Below the pieces are notes generated by a model, which made no database searches, was not told where the DNA came from, and saw only the letters and a list, made by a program, of their open reading frames with translations. From a virus, in IMG/VR virus record IMGVR_UViG_3300036671_000064, positions 1 to 36,572 of that record: 36,572 nucleotides of DNA, one strand, 5' to 3'. Made by a program: the position numbers and the translations under genes. Positions 26,634 through 33,237 of the stretch are shown piece after piece (position 1 is the first letter of the stretch; every line of letters starts with the position of its first letter).

Positions 26634-26863
26634 TGTCAACAGATAGTCACGATCGTATGATTGCCGCTTTTCAAGAATACTTCAAGTATCAAAGTAGATT
26701 TGAAGACAACGGCAACGACTCAGCAGCACAAAGAGCACGATACTGGCTGTCAGAAATACGCAATGAGGCATCAACTAGGCGCATAGAAATTCAAGAAAAA
26801 CGACAGGCAGTTAAAAAAACCAGAACAGGCAAGGCAGGCAGACCACGTAAGATAACTAAGTGA
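26633..26863 (+). CDS. Small basic protein with AT-hook-like tail
   Basis: A 76-residue protein. The N-terminal two thirds looks helical (MIAAFQEYFKYQSRFEDNG; ARYWLSEIRNEASTRRIEIQ). The C-terminus is strongly basic and ends KAGRPRKITK, whose GRPRK core is the AT-hook minor-groove-binding motif. The start shares a base with the gp46 stop (TAATG) and its TGA directly abuts the next gene, so it is read with the recombination genes. A DNA-binding helper role is inferred; I do not recognise a named family. Confidence 0.7.
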   Translation: MSTDSHDRMIAAFQEYFKYQSRFEDNGNDSAAQRARYWLSEIRNEASTRRIEIQEKRQAVKKTRTGKAGRPRKITK

Positions 26864-27298
26864 GTGACATGGACATATCAAAACCAGCTCGTAGACGAAA
26901 TACCCGAAGGCAAACTTGGCTTCGTGTATCTCATTACGAATCTCACTACCGGGCAAAAGTACATAGGCAAGAAGCTAGCACAATTCAAACGTACTAAACC
27001 ACCTCTCAAAGGCAAAAAACTCAAACGCAGAAGCGTAGTCGAAAGTGATTGGCGTGATTATTGGGGAAGTTCCGATAGACTCAACGCAGACATCACAAGA
27101 TTAGGCCCGGAAAAATTCACAAGAGAAATATTATATTACTGTACCAGTAAGGCAGAACTGTCTTACATAGAGGCAAAAGAGCAATTCGATCGCAGAGTTT
27201 TAGAAACTGACGACTATTATAATGGCATTATAAACATTAGAGTAGGCGGATCAGCCAAGCTAAGACAAGCACTTTTAGAACATAATCAGGCAAAATAA
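26864..27298 (+). CDS. GIY-YIG domain endonuclease-like protein
   Basis: A 144-residue protein with a GIY-YIG-type core: GFVYLITNLTTGQKYIGKK (residues 19-37) gives the two beta strands, followed by a basic loop (KGKKLKRR), YWGSSDRL and a helix with IEAKEQF that could carry the metal-binding Glu. It lacks an obvious DNA-recognition tail such as NUMOD repeats, so it is either a minimal Seg-like nuclease or one adapted to phage DNA processing. The start is GTG at 26864, immediately after the TGA of the AT-hook gene, which suggests coupled translation and long-term residence in this operon. Confidence 0.75.
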   Translation: MTWTYQNQLVDEIPEGKLGFVYLITNLTTGQKYIGKKLAQFKRTKPPLKGKKLKRRSVVESDWRDYWGSSDRLNADITRLGPEKFTREILYYCTSKAELSYIEAKEQFDRRVLETDDYYNGIINIRVGGSAKLRQALLEHNQAK

Positions 27299-27329
27299 AG
27301 CGGTATTACGGCTTGCGCAGGCTAATCTC

Positions 27330-27464
27330 ATGCGTCCTGAACCTGGTCTTCGTGTACACAGGGATGGAATTCTTTGCCGCCAAAGTACTCAGCAACTACC
27401 CGTAAAGGATGAAGATCACTTAAAACCTGTGATTTTGCTGTTTGAAAAGACTAAACTAAGGTAA
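27330..27464 (+). CDS. Possible 44-residue basic protein
   Basis: An ATG frame of 44 codons starting MRPEPGLRVHRDGIL and ending FEKTKLR. The composition (Arg/Lys/Glu/Pro) looks like a small phage protein, and no longer frame competes here. The ribosome-binding site is weak (AGG about 10 bases upstream). It follows the GIY-YIG gene by 31 bases on the same strand. No function is recognised and it may be chance. Confidence 0.35.
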   Translation: MRPEPGLRVHRDGILCRQSTQQLPVKDEDHLKPVILLFEKTKLR

Positions 27465-27468
27465 AAAG

Positions 27469-27485
27469 AAGGGAGAAAACCCCTT
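27469..27485 (+). other. Short hairpin after the possible 44-codon gene
   Basis: AAGGG (27469-27473) can pair with CCCTT (27481-27485) across a 7-base A-rich loop. A larger alternative pairs CTAAGG at 27456-27461 with CCTTAG at 27482-27487. No T-run follows, so it is not a standard terminator. From 27486 to about 27560 I see nothing clear. Confidence 0.3.
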
Positions 27486-27561
27486 AGGTCAGTGCGTGTG
27501 TTAGCGTATGTGCATTGATCCACCGTCATATTGACTAAGCTCGTGGTACCGGATGACCGCC

Positions 27562-27673
27562 ACTGTAATGCTTTAACGCTAAGTGTACTGTGCAACTCGC
27601 ATAATGCTTCTTAACCCTTCCTGGGTTAAGTGTGACTGAACAATCTGCATAATATTTAAACTGCTTCGCAGTT
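27562..27673 (+). ncRNA. Repeated hairpin modules in an intergenic region, candidate structured RNA
   Basis: Two imperfect 30-base direct repeats, 27581-27610 and 27628-27657, spaced 47 bases apart, share AAGTGT.ACTG..CAA.C.GCATAAT. Each is followed by a hairpin: CTTAACCC/GGGTTAAG at 27610-27630 (8 perfect pairs, 5-base loop) and AACTGC/GCAGTT at 27659-27673 (6 pairs, TTC loop). A weaker version of the module precedes them at about 27562-27586 (TAATGCTTTAACGC). The block lies upstream of a terminator. It is probably transcribed with the gp46 operon. The function is unknown. Confidence 0.4.
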
Positions 27674-27736
27674 GATAATGCATCACAGTTATACAATTAA
27701 AAGAAAGAAAATTGTGTTGAGCGCAAGCGATAACAC

Positions 27737-27759
27737 AAATGAGCTTTAGCTCATTTTTT
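27737..27759 (+). terminator. Rho-independent terminator
   Basis: AAATGAGC (27737-27744), loop TTTA and GCTCATTT (27749-27756) form a perfect 8-pair stem running into a T-run through 27759. It would end transcripts from the gp47-gp46 operon and insulates the late promoter starting 3 bases downstream. Confidence 0.8.
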
Positions 27760-27761
27760 AC

Positions 27762-27769
27762 AATAAATA
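27762..27769 (+). promoter_or_regulatory. Late promoter (AATAAATA) for the 27797-28920 gene pair
   Basis: AATAAATA lies directly after the terminator. A start near 27775 leaves a leader of about 22 bases before ATG 27797. The 15 bases from here (27762-27776) recur exactly at 34923-34937. Confidence 0.65.
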
Positions 27770-27796
27770 CATTATGAATATTTCTGGAATAACAAA

Positions 27797-28612
27797 ATGA
27801 AAATTAATGACATCTTAACAGAATCGCAACAGCAGGAACTTGAGGAAGGACCTCTTCTTAACAAAATTGGATCAGCTGTGGGCAAAGCTGTAGGTGGAGT
27901 AGCTAGAGGTGTTGGAGCAGTAGCTGGTGGAGTAGCTGGCGCAGCAACAGCTGCCAAACAAGGATTTCAAACGGGGAAAGCTGCTGTGACTGGCAAGCCA
28001 GATCCTAATGCTGTGGCACCTACAACCGCAGCTGGCATCAATACTCAAGGCCCCAAGGGCACAGCAGCAGCAAAAACACAAACAGGCGCAGGAGCACAAG
28101 CACTGCAAAAATCTGTAGCAGCAACATCAAATGCCACTGCTGATCAAGCAGGGCAAACTGTTTACGCTCAAGTCAAGGCAAATATTGACAAGTTAGATAA
28201 GAAAGGCAAACAGCGTATCATGCAGTTGTTGCAGAAATCTGTAGCAACACCTGCACCAAATACTATGGCAAATGCTCCGGTTAGTGCCACCAATGTGGCT
28301 AAGCCAGGCAATCCAAATGCAGTACCTGCTGCAACAGCTCCAGCAGCTACTACAAAACCAGCAACAGCAGCTCCGGGTGCTGATCCAGCAGCAGCATTAA
28401 AAAATAAAAAAGTAGCAGCTAAACCAAAAGCTGGAGCAACTCAAGCTGAGATCGATGCTGATCGTGAACGATTGATGGGTGTGACTAGTGACAGCGTCAT
28501 TAGAACCGGCAATAGTCTAGAAGAAACACTAGCACGTAAAGTTGAAGAACAAAAACGTAAAATGTTTGAAAGCAATCTACGTGCAGGCCGCGCAAGTGTT
28601 TTTGTAAAATGA
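27797..28612 (+). CDS. Ala/Gly-rich late protein with MKINDILTE leader
   Basis: A 271-residue low-complexity protein. It starts MKINDILTES; residues about 22-60 are a Gly/Ala/Val-rich helix (VGKAVGGVARGVGAVAGGV), followed by long Ala/Thr/Pro/Lys stretches. A more regular segment lies near 125-152 (AQVKANIDKLDKKGKQRIMQ), and the C-terminus is charged (EETLARKVEEQKRKMFE). ILTE followed by Ser fits the (L/I)xE cleavage preference of T4-type prohead protease, so it may be a head-core or internal protein trimmed at maturation. That is inferred. The gene has its own late promoter and overlaps the next gene by 4 bases (ATGA). Confidence 0.65.
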   Translation: MKINDILTESQQQELEEGPLLNKIGSAVGKAVGGVARGVGAVAGGVAGAATAAKQGFQTGKAAVTGKPDPNAVAPTTAAGINTQGPKGTAAAKTQTGAGAQALQKSVAATSNATADQAGQTVYAQVKANIDKLDKKGKQRIMQLLQKSVATPAPNTMANAPVSATNVAKPGNPNAVPAATAPAATTKPATAAPGADPAAALKNKKVAAKPKAGATQAEIDADRERLMGVTSDSVIRTGNSLEETLARKVEEQKRKMFESNLRAGRASVFVK

Positions 28613-28920
28613 GAATACAAGATTTAATCAGCGAAGCAGATATAAGCAGGACTGCTGGTCAAGCAACAGGGGAAGTTGGACGAGCTGCCGGATCTGTAGT
28701 AGGCGCCGCAGCTGGCTTGCCTGGAGAATTTGGAAAAGGTGCGCTGAGAGGATGGAACAAAGCCATGGGACGATCAACAGCTAGTTCAAGCTCTAAGCCA
28801 ACTCCGTTTGATTCAATACCGTCCGGCGAACTCAAACAGTTATTAGGCGATGTTGTTAACGGACAAAAATTAAGTCCAACTCAACTACAACAAATTACAA
28901 AGGTATACAACAAACTTTAA
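28609..28920 (+). CDS. Small late protein with MRIQDLISE leader
   Basis: A 103-residue protein starting MRIQDLISEADISRT, clearly similar in its leader to the preceding gene. It then has a Gly/Ala/Val-rich segment (EVGRAAGSVVGAAAGLPGEF) and a C-terminal helical region (SGELKQLLGDVVNGQKLSP). LISE followed by Ala is again a prohead-protease-like site. Overlap with the upstream gene is ATGA. Its TAA at 28918-28920 overlaps the stop of the convergent minus-strand frame (TTAA serves both). Function unknown; a virion internal or core role is inferred. Confidence 0.6.
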   Translation: MRIQDLISEADISRTAGQATGEVGRAAGSVVGAAAGLPGEFGKGALRGWNKAMGRSTASSSSKPTPFDSIPSGELKQLLGDVVNGQKLSPTQLQQITKVYNKL

Positions 28921-29198
28921 AAGAACGGCAGTCCTGTTTTCTTAGTAGTTTCTAAGTTTTCAGAAATTATATCGCCTATGATTTCTCGTTCTTCCCAACT
29001 CATATTCATAACTTCGGCATAGCTCATACTGCCGCGCATGTACCAACAGAGTTTGAGACAGTCTCTTTTAATTGCCTTACCTTCCTTCTCTAATCGATCA
29101 GATTCGCGTAAAATCTCCGGTAAGGAGAGACTTAAGATTTTACGCCGAAAAAATTTGACTGATCCATTGTGACTGGCAAACTGTATTTTTCGTGACAT
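28917..29198 (-). CDS. gp51-like frame downstream of gp26, probably reached by -1 frameshift
   Basis: A 93-codon frame whose first ATG lies 67 bases inside gp26 with no good ribosome-binding site. The protein-like part begins after the gp26 stop: LPEILRESDRLEKEGKAIKR, LKLCWYMRGSMSYAEVMNMS, EREIIGDIISENLETTKKTG. It resembles short gp51-like hub-assembly proteins I recall from aquatic T4-like phages. It is in the -1 frame of gp26, with a slippery heptamer and an 11-pair stem at the junction (29106-29156). A fusion would be 282 gp26 residues plus 77 more, 359 in all. A free start at 29198 is the alternative. Confidence 0.6.
   Translation of the reverse strand: MSRKIQFASHNGSVKFFRRKILSLSLPEILRESDRLEKEGKAIKRDCLKLCWYMRGSMSYAEVMNMSWEEREIIGDIISENLETTKKTGLPFF
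29106..29156 (-). promoter_or_regulatory. Candidate -1 ribosomal frameshift signal (gp26 to downstream frame)
   Basis: On the minus strand the heptamer A AAT TTT (29156-29150, zero-frame spacing) is followed by TTCG and a perfect 11-pair stem: GCGTAAAATCT at 29145-29135 and AGATTTTACGC at 29116-29106, with an 18-base loop. The gp26 stop (29134-29132) opens the loop. A second overlapping slippery site T TTT TTC (29153-29147) is also in phase. The 4-base spacer is shorter than usual (5-9), but the stem could melt by a pair or two. Confidence 0.6.
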
Positions 29199-29995
29199 TC
29201 ACCACATTCAACATCTTGTGCTTTGAGTTCAATACTGTCTCGCATAGATGAAACGTGATGTTGAACTTTATCAAACACATCTTTAGAACAGTTGTTGATA
29301 AAATCTTTAATAATGGCTTTATCAGAAACTGCTCCATCTGGCGTTTCAATTTTTGTAATACAGTCAGCAATAATATCAATAGTGAGCTCTGTTAATTTAA
29401 TAAAGCTCTGTCCAAATTTTTCTAATTTAACTTCATCGCTCATTGAGTCGTCGTTGATAACTTGATAAATTCTCTGTTGCTCCATTGCTTTAATAGACGC
29501 CTTTGTTGATTCTTTATAAGTGTAAGGACGAACATGTACTACCAACGGATCAGCATCAACAACTTCTTCATAGTTAAAATTATTAAAAACTTCAAACCAT
29601 CTAGTCAAATCAAGATCATAGTTGTTATCGGCATTACAATGAGGGCAACTAGTGCCAACATCCATTTTATCACCGTAGGTAGCAATACGGATTGCAATAA
29701 GAGCAAAGTCAACATCTAATGTTGGCATAGACCATGGATCTATGATAGCAGGGATGCAGCTTTTGATCAGCTCAACAGTTGACTGTCCGCTGAGCAGTGC
29801 GTCGGGAGTTTTAAACATAAGCTCGTCTTTGGCAGTCATGGCATATACCGGATATTGATCATTTGAACTTGTGTCTAAGGTGCCAGCAGGATAGAATCGA
29901 CCCTTTGATGGCAGCGAAACATAAATTTTTGGTTGGCGGTAAAAGGCTGCAAGCGGATTTTTCTTTGCAGACATTACATTAGGATTTTGGTTCAT
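29132..29995 (-). CDS. 26: Baseplate hub assembly protein gp26 (T4_baseplate family)
   Basis: A 287-residue protein matching the gp26 family (T4 gp26 is 208 residues). Typical segments are FYRQPKIYVSLPSKGRFYP, YAMTAKDELMFKTPDALLSG, IKSCIPAIIDPWSMPTLDVD and FALIAIRIATYGDKMD. Two Cys pairs, CPHC (117-120) and CGEC (264-267), could bind one zinc ion. In T4, gp26 acts with gp51 in making the baseplate hub. ATG 29995 has GGAG six bases upstream and a perfect late promoter at 30033-30040. The gene diverges from the tape measure gene. Its end carries the frameshift-like signal leading into the gp51-like frame. Confidence 0.85.
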   Translation of the reverse strand: MNQNPNVMSAKKNPLAAFYRQPKIYVSLPSKGRFYPAGTLDTSSNDQYPVYAMTAKDELMFKTPDALLSGQSTVELIKSCIPAIIDPWSMPTLDVDFALIAIRIATYGDKMDVGTSCPHCNADNNYDLDLTRWFEVFNNFNYEEVVDADPLVVHVRPYTYKESTKASIKAMEQQRIYQVINDDSMSDEVKLEKFGQSFIKLTELTIDIIADCITKIETPDGAVSDKAIIKDFINNCSKDVFDKVQHHVSSMRDSIELKAQDVECGECHEKYSLPVTMDQSNFFGVKS

Positions 29996-30032
29996 ATTAT
30001 CTCCGGTAAATAAACTATATATTGCTCATCTC

Positions 30033-30040
30033 TATTTATA
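30033..30040 (-). promoter_or_regulatory. Late promoter (TATAAATA) for gp26
   Basis: The minus strand reads TATAAATA, the exact T4 late consensus. A start near 30027 leaves a leader of about 32 bases holding GGAG before gp26. On the plus strand no equally good promoter for the tape measure gene is seen; TATATATT at 30016-30023 is a weak candidate with two mismatches. Confidence 0.75.
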
Positions 30041-30066
30041 TGCGCAGATAACCAGGAAACTAAAGA

Positions 30067-32661
30067 ATGGCTGTTTTTATTGACATACCCGGAATAGGAA
30101 ATGTAGAAGCTAAGAATGCTGCTTCTGAAGCCACCTTGAAAGCTATTCTTGCGGCAATGAAAGGTGGTGGTGGTGGCGGTGGTGGAGGTGGAGGTGGTGG
30201 TGGAGGTGGCGCTCCTCCTGGTGGAGGCGGTGGGGGTGTATTAGGCATAGCCGGAAAAGTTCTTGGAAAATCGTTTGGAATATTAGGAGCTGCTGCTAAC
30301 AGTGCCGGAGCAGGCCTTGGATTTGCTGCTGGAAAACTTGCACAATTTAGCGGGAAGACATTAGATGCTGTTGACACGTTAGCGAACCTAAGTGGATCAG
30401 CAGAATCGGCTGCTAATCTTTTTTCCAAAGTCCCCTTCCTAATAGGTCCTGCATTTAAAATGGTAGCTGCGGCCGCAGATCAGGTGAATAAATCAATGAA
30501 TGCTGCCAGTGCTAGCGGAGCATCATTTGGCGGCAGTGTTATGACATTTTCAAAAGCTGCAAGCGAAGCAGGTATGAACATGGCAGAGTTTGGCAGCTTG
30601 GTCGCAGCAAACGGCGCAGGCATGTTGGCCTTTGGTGGAACTACAGAAGAAGGTGCAAAAAACTTTGCTAAAGTATCAAAAGAATTAAGAGGTGCAAGCT
30701 CTGAACTATACGCATTAGGGTTTTCTACAGCAGACATTAATTCTGGATTGGCTAGCTATGGCGATCTAATGAGACAGCAAGGACTCCAGGGAAAAAAATC
30801 AAATTCAGAATTAGCCTCTGGTGCTAAGTCGTACCTTAAAGAAATGGATTTGCTGTCAAAGGTAACCGGCGAGTCTAGAAAACAAGTAGAAGAGAATGCT
30901 AAAAAATTAGCAGGTGATGCACAGTTTCAAGCATCAATGTCAGGCATGAACGAGGAAGTTAGAAAATCTTTTCAAAGTACTGTATTGGGATTACCTGGAC
31001 CACTACAGAATTTTACCAAAGATATGATGGCAAATGGAGTTGCAACTACAGAAGAAAATCAAAAGTTAATGGCTATGATGCCGCAGTCGGCAGCAATGAT
31101 ACAAAAGATGAATGCTAAAATGCAGCGTGGCGAAGCAGTCACGATGGAAGAACGAAACGCATTGAACAACATGATGAAAGCGGAAGGTGGAAAAAATCTG
31201 CAAAGTATTAAACAAGCAGGAGCTGCTAGTGCAGAATTATCAGGACTAGTAAATGGACTTGCTGCAACACAAACAATTAATGGGGATGCAATTAAAGAAG
31301 CTACTGAAGAACAGAAAAAGGCTGCGGCTAACACTGACGGATTCAACAAGAAGATGCAAGAGTTTCAGTCGCGTATTGCAGCAGTGACTAACACATTCCA
31401 AGGATTACTAGCAACTAGTGGTATACTCGATGTTCTAATGAATGCATTTGATGCAGTTGCTAAACTGGCAAAAGATTATTTGGTGCCAGCGTTTAATATT
31501 GTGTCGTCTATAGTTATGAAAGTAGGCAATGGCATGATGTTGTTGCTTGCTCCAGTTATTGATTACATATCAGAAAAATTTGGCAGCGGTGGACTCGGCG
31601 GAACGCTTGAATTTATTGACGGGCTTATGAATACTGTATTTGATGCAATGGGCGGAGTAGTTAGAGGAGCAATACTGGCCTTTGATGGGCTAATGGTTGG
31701 TGTGCAATCAATAATTGCTCCATTGGGACGATTGTGGGAAATGGTAGCAGGTACTTCAGACAGTACAGGAACTTTTGGAAGTACATTAATAGAAGTTGGA
31801 CAAATCTTAGGAGACGTTTTTAAGGCATTAGGAACAGTTGTGGGATTCTTAATTGACTATGCGGTGCGGCCATTAGTTTATGTATTACAGGCGGTGTTAA
31901 CTCCTCCAATGAAACTGTTAGGATTGATTATTGGTGGAACTATAGAATTTTTTGCAAATCTTGGCTACTACATGGAAAACTTTATGGACATAATGGGCGA
32001 AGTTGGTGATGGCCTAATGCGTTTCCTTAATGTAGTGTCTCTTGGAGCAAAAGGGATGTCAGCAGATGAAGCAAAAACTCGTTCAGAAGAAAGAACAGCC
32101 AATAGGCAAGCAAGAGATATTGAAAAAGACGCTGCAAAAAATAAACAAAAAGATGAATTAGCGCAAGATAATAAACAATTTGCAGAACAAAAAGTTACCT
32201 CTAATAAATTAACTGATCTTGCATCTAAAGAAGCCAAGGCAAAGGAAGCTGCTAATAAAGCAGAAGAAAAGAAACAATCGCTAGTTGATAACAATGCTGG
32301 CCCCGAAGCATTACTAAAACAATTTGCAGGTCAACAAGGCAGTGCGCTAGTTCCAAAAGATCAGCAGGCATCGGCCAAAGCGGATACTGCTAAAAATGCT
32401 ATGGTGGCAGATGCCGATGCAAAGAAAGCAACAGACGCAAAAATGAAAAAAGAAGCCGAAGATAAACAAAAATCTGAAGAAAAAACCAAACAAGAAGAAG
32501 CAGGGAAAAAGCAGGCACCGGCCCAAGAATCTGCAGAATCACTGCTTGCACAGTTAAATACTAATATGACAAAATTGATTCAAATCAATCAAGAACAAAA
32601 AACTCTGAGTGAACAGCAATTAAGTGGAATCAAAGGTATGACTGGCAACTTATATGCTTAA
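30067..32661 (+). CDS. Probable tail tape measure protein (gp29-type)
   Basis: An 864-residue, mostly helical protein. It has a poly-Gly run at residues 33-57, an Ala/Gly-rich region up to about 200, hydrophobic helices at about 455-640 (YLVPAFNIVSSIVMKVGNGM; VRGAILAFDGLMVGVQSIIA; LGTVVGFLIDYAVRPLVYVL), then a highly charged coiled coil rich in Lys/Glu/Ala (about 670-825) and an amphipathic C-terminus. This is the usual build of a tape measure protein, which sets tail length and enters the host membrane. Placement beside gp26 and before the portal agrees. T4 gp29 is 590 residues, so a longer tail would be expected. No sequence motif fixes the family, so the call rests on architecture and context. 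Confidence 0.68.
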   Translation: MAVFIDIPGIGNVEAKNAASEATLKAILAAMKGGGGGGGGGGGGGGGGAPPGGGGGGVLGIAGKVLGKSFGILGAAANSAGAGLGFAAGKLAQFSGKTLDAVDTLANLSGSAESAANLFSKVPFLIGPAFKMVAAAADQVNKSMNAASASGASFGGSVMTFSKAASEAGMNMAEFGSLVAANGAGMLAFGGTTEEGAKNFAKVSKELRGASSELYALGFSTADINSGLASYGDLMRQQGLQGKKSNSELASGAKSYLKEMDLLSKVTGESRKQVEENAKKLAGDAQFQASMSGMNEEVRKSFQSTVLGLPGPLQNFTKDMMANGVATTEENQKLMAMMPQSAAMIQKMNAKMQRGEAVTMEERNALNNMMKAEGGKNLQSIKQAGAASAELSGLVNGLAATQTINGDAIKEATEEQKKAAANTDGFNKKMQEFQSRIAAVTNTFQGLLATSGILDVLMNAFDAVAKLAKDYLVPAFNIVSSIVMKVGNGMMLLLAPVIDYISEKFGSGGLGGTLEFIDGLMNTVFDAMGGVVRGAILAFDGLMVGVQSIIAPLGRLWEMVAGTSDSTGTFGSTLIEVGQILGDVFKALGTVVGFLIDYAVRPLVYVLQAVLTPPMKLLGLIIGGTIEFFANLGYYMENFMDIMGEVGDGLMRFLNVVSLGAKGMSADEAKTRSEERTANRQARDIEKDAAKNKQKDELAQDNKQFAEQKVTSNKLTDLASKEAKAKEAANKAEEKKQSLVDNNAGPEALLKQFAGQQGSALVPKDQQASAKADTAKNAMVADADAKKATDAKMKKEAEDKQKSEEKTKQEEAGKKQAPAQESAESLLAQLNTNMTKLIQINQEQKTLSEQQLSGIKGMTGNLYA
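30163..30237 (+). repeat. GGN trinucleotide tract encoding poly-Gly
   Basis: Sixteen consecutive Gly codons (30163-30210, mostly GGT with some GGA and GGC) are followed by Ala-Pro-Pro and six more Gly codons (30220-30237). The mix of synonymous codons shows it is kept at protein level, yet the tract could still expand or contract by slippage. Confidence 0.9.
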
Positions 32662-32670
32662 GGATAATAC

Positions 32671-33237
32671 ATGAGTTGTAAAAATTTTTATGTTTATCGA
32701 TATAATAACGAGGATGGTACTCCTTTTTATATCGGTAAGGGTAGTAAAAATAGAATTAACGAAAGTCATGCTCCATGGATTATAATCCCATCTATTGAAT
32801 TTAGAGAAATTATTACAGATAATCTTACTGAACAAGATGCATTTAACTTAGAATTAAAGTTAATTCATTATTATAAAAGAAAAATAGATGGCGGCATCTT
32901 AGAAAATTTAAAAATTACTAGATGGGTAGCACAAGCAGGATGGAAACATTCTGAAGAAACGAAAAAACAAATATCGCAAAAGAACACTGGAAAAGTTAGA
33001 ACAGCAGAACAAAAAGAAAACTATAAAAAATCTAAAACAGCTCAACATGCTGAAAAGATCAAACAAGCAAATTTAGGAAGAGTAGATGATGGTCGAGCTG
33101 TTAAAATATCACAAACAATGAAAAATAAGAAATGGTTTACTAACGGAATTACTTGTGTATTTTGCGAAATAGATTTTCAACCTCTAGGATTTAAACCTGG
33201 AAGGATAATAAGGAAAAAAGAATATGAGCTGGCGTAA
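32671..33237 (+). CDS. GIY-YIG homing endonuclease with NUMOD3 motifs
   Basis: A 188-residue free-standing homing endonuclease. The catalytic GIY-YIG core is NFYVYRYNNEDGTPFYIGKG (residues 5-24) with Arg28 following. Around residues 90-145 come NUMOD3-type DNA-binding repeats (AGWKHSEETKKQISQKNTGK; IKQANLGR). The C-terminal WFTNGI and GFKPGR are also typical of these nucleases. By eye it is more AT-rich than its neighbours and rich in Lys/Asn, as expected for a mobile gene. It sits between the tape measure and portal genes, 9 bases after the former, and overlaps the portal start by 14 bases. It probably cuts an endonuclease-free allele of this junction. Confidence 0.85.
   Translation: MSCKNFYVYRYNNEDGTPFYIGKGSKNRINESHAPWIIIPSIEFREIITDNLTEQDAFNLELKLIHYYKRKIDGGILENLKITRWVAQAGWKHSEETKKQISQKNTGKVRTAEQKENYKKSKTAQHAEKIKQANLGRVDDGRAVKISQTMKNKKWFTNGITCVFCEIDFQPLGFKPGRIIRKKEYELA

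Noticed and set aside
27581-27673. CRISPR-like repeats
   Set aside because: Only two clear imperfect copies, each with its own hairpin sequence and no constant repeat with unique spacers.
27299-27796. Possible tRNA in the gene-poor gap
   Set aside because: No acceptor stem with a matching T-loop (GGTTCGAATC-like) or anticodon arm was found; the hairpins do not form a cloverleaf.
27774-27799. Eight-codon mini-frame overlapping the 271-residue gene start
   Set aside because: The predicted late transcript begins at about this ATG, so the frame is probably not translated.
30016-30023. TATATATT as a plus-strand late promoter for the tape measure gene
   Set aside because: Two mismatches from the late consensus and no support beyond position.
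30060-30428. Minus-strand frame with a long poly-Pro run
   Set aside because: It is the antisense of the Gly-rich codons of the tape measure gene and has no ribosome-binding site or protein-like composition elsewhere.
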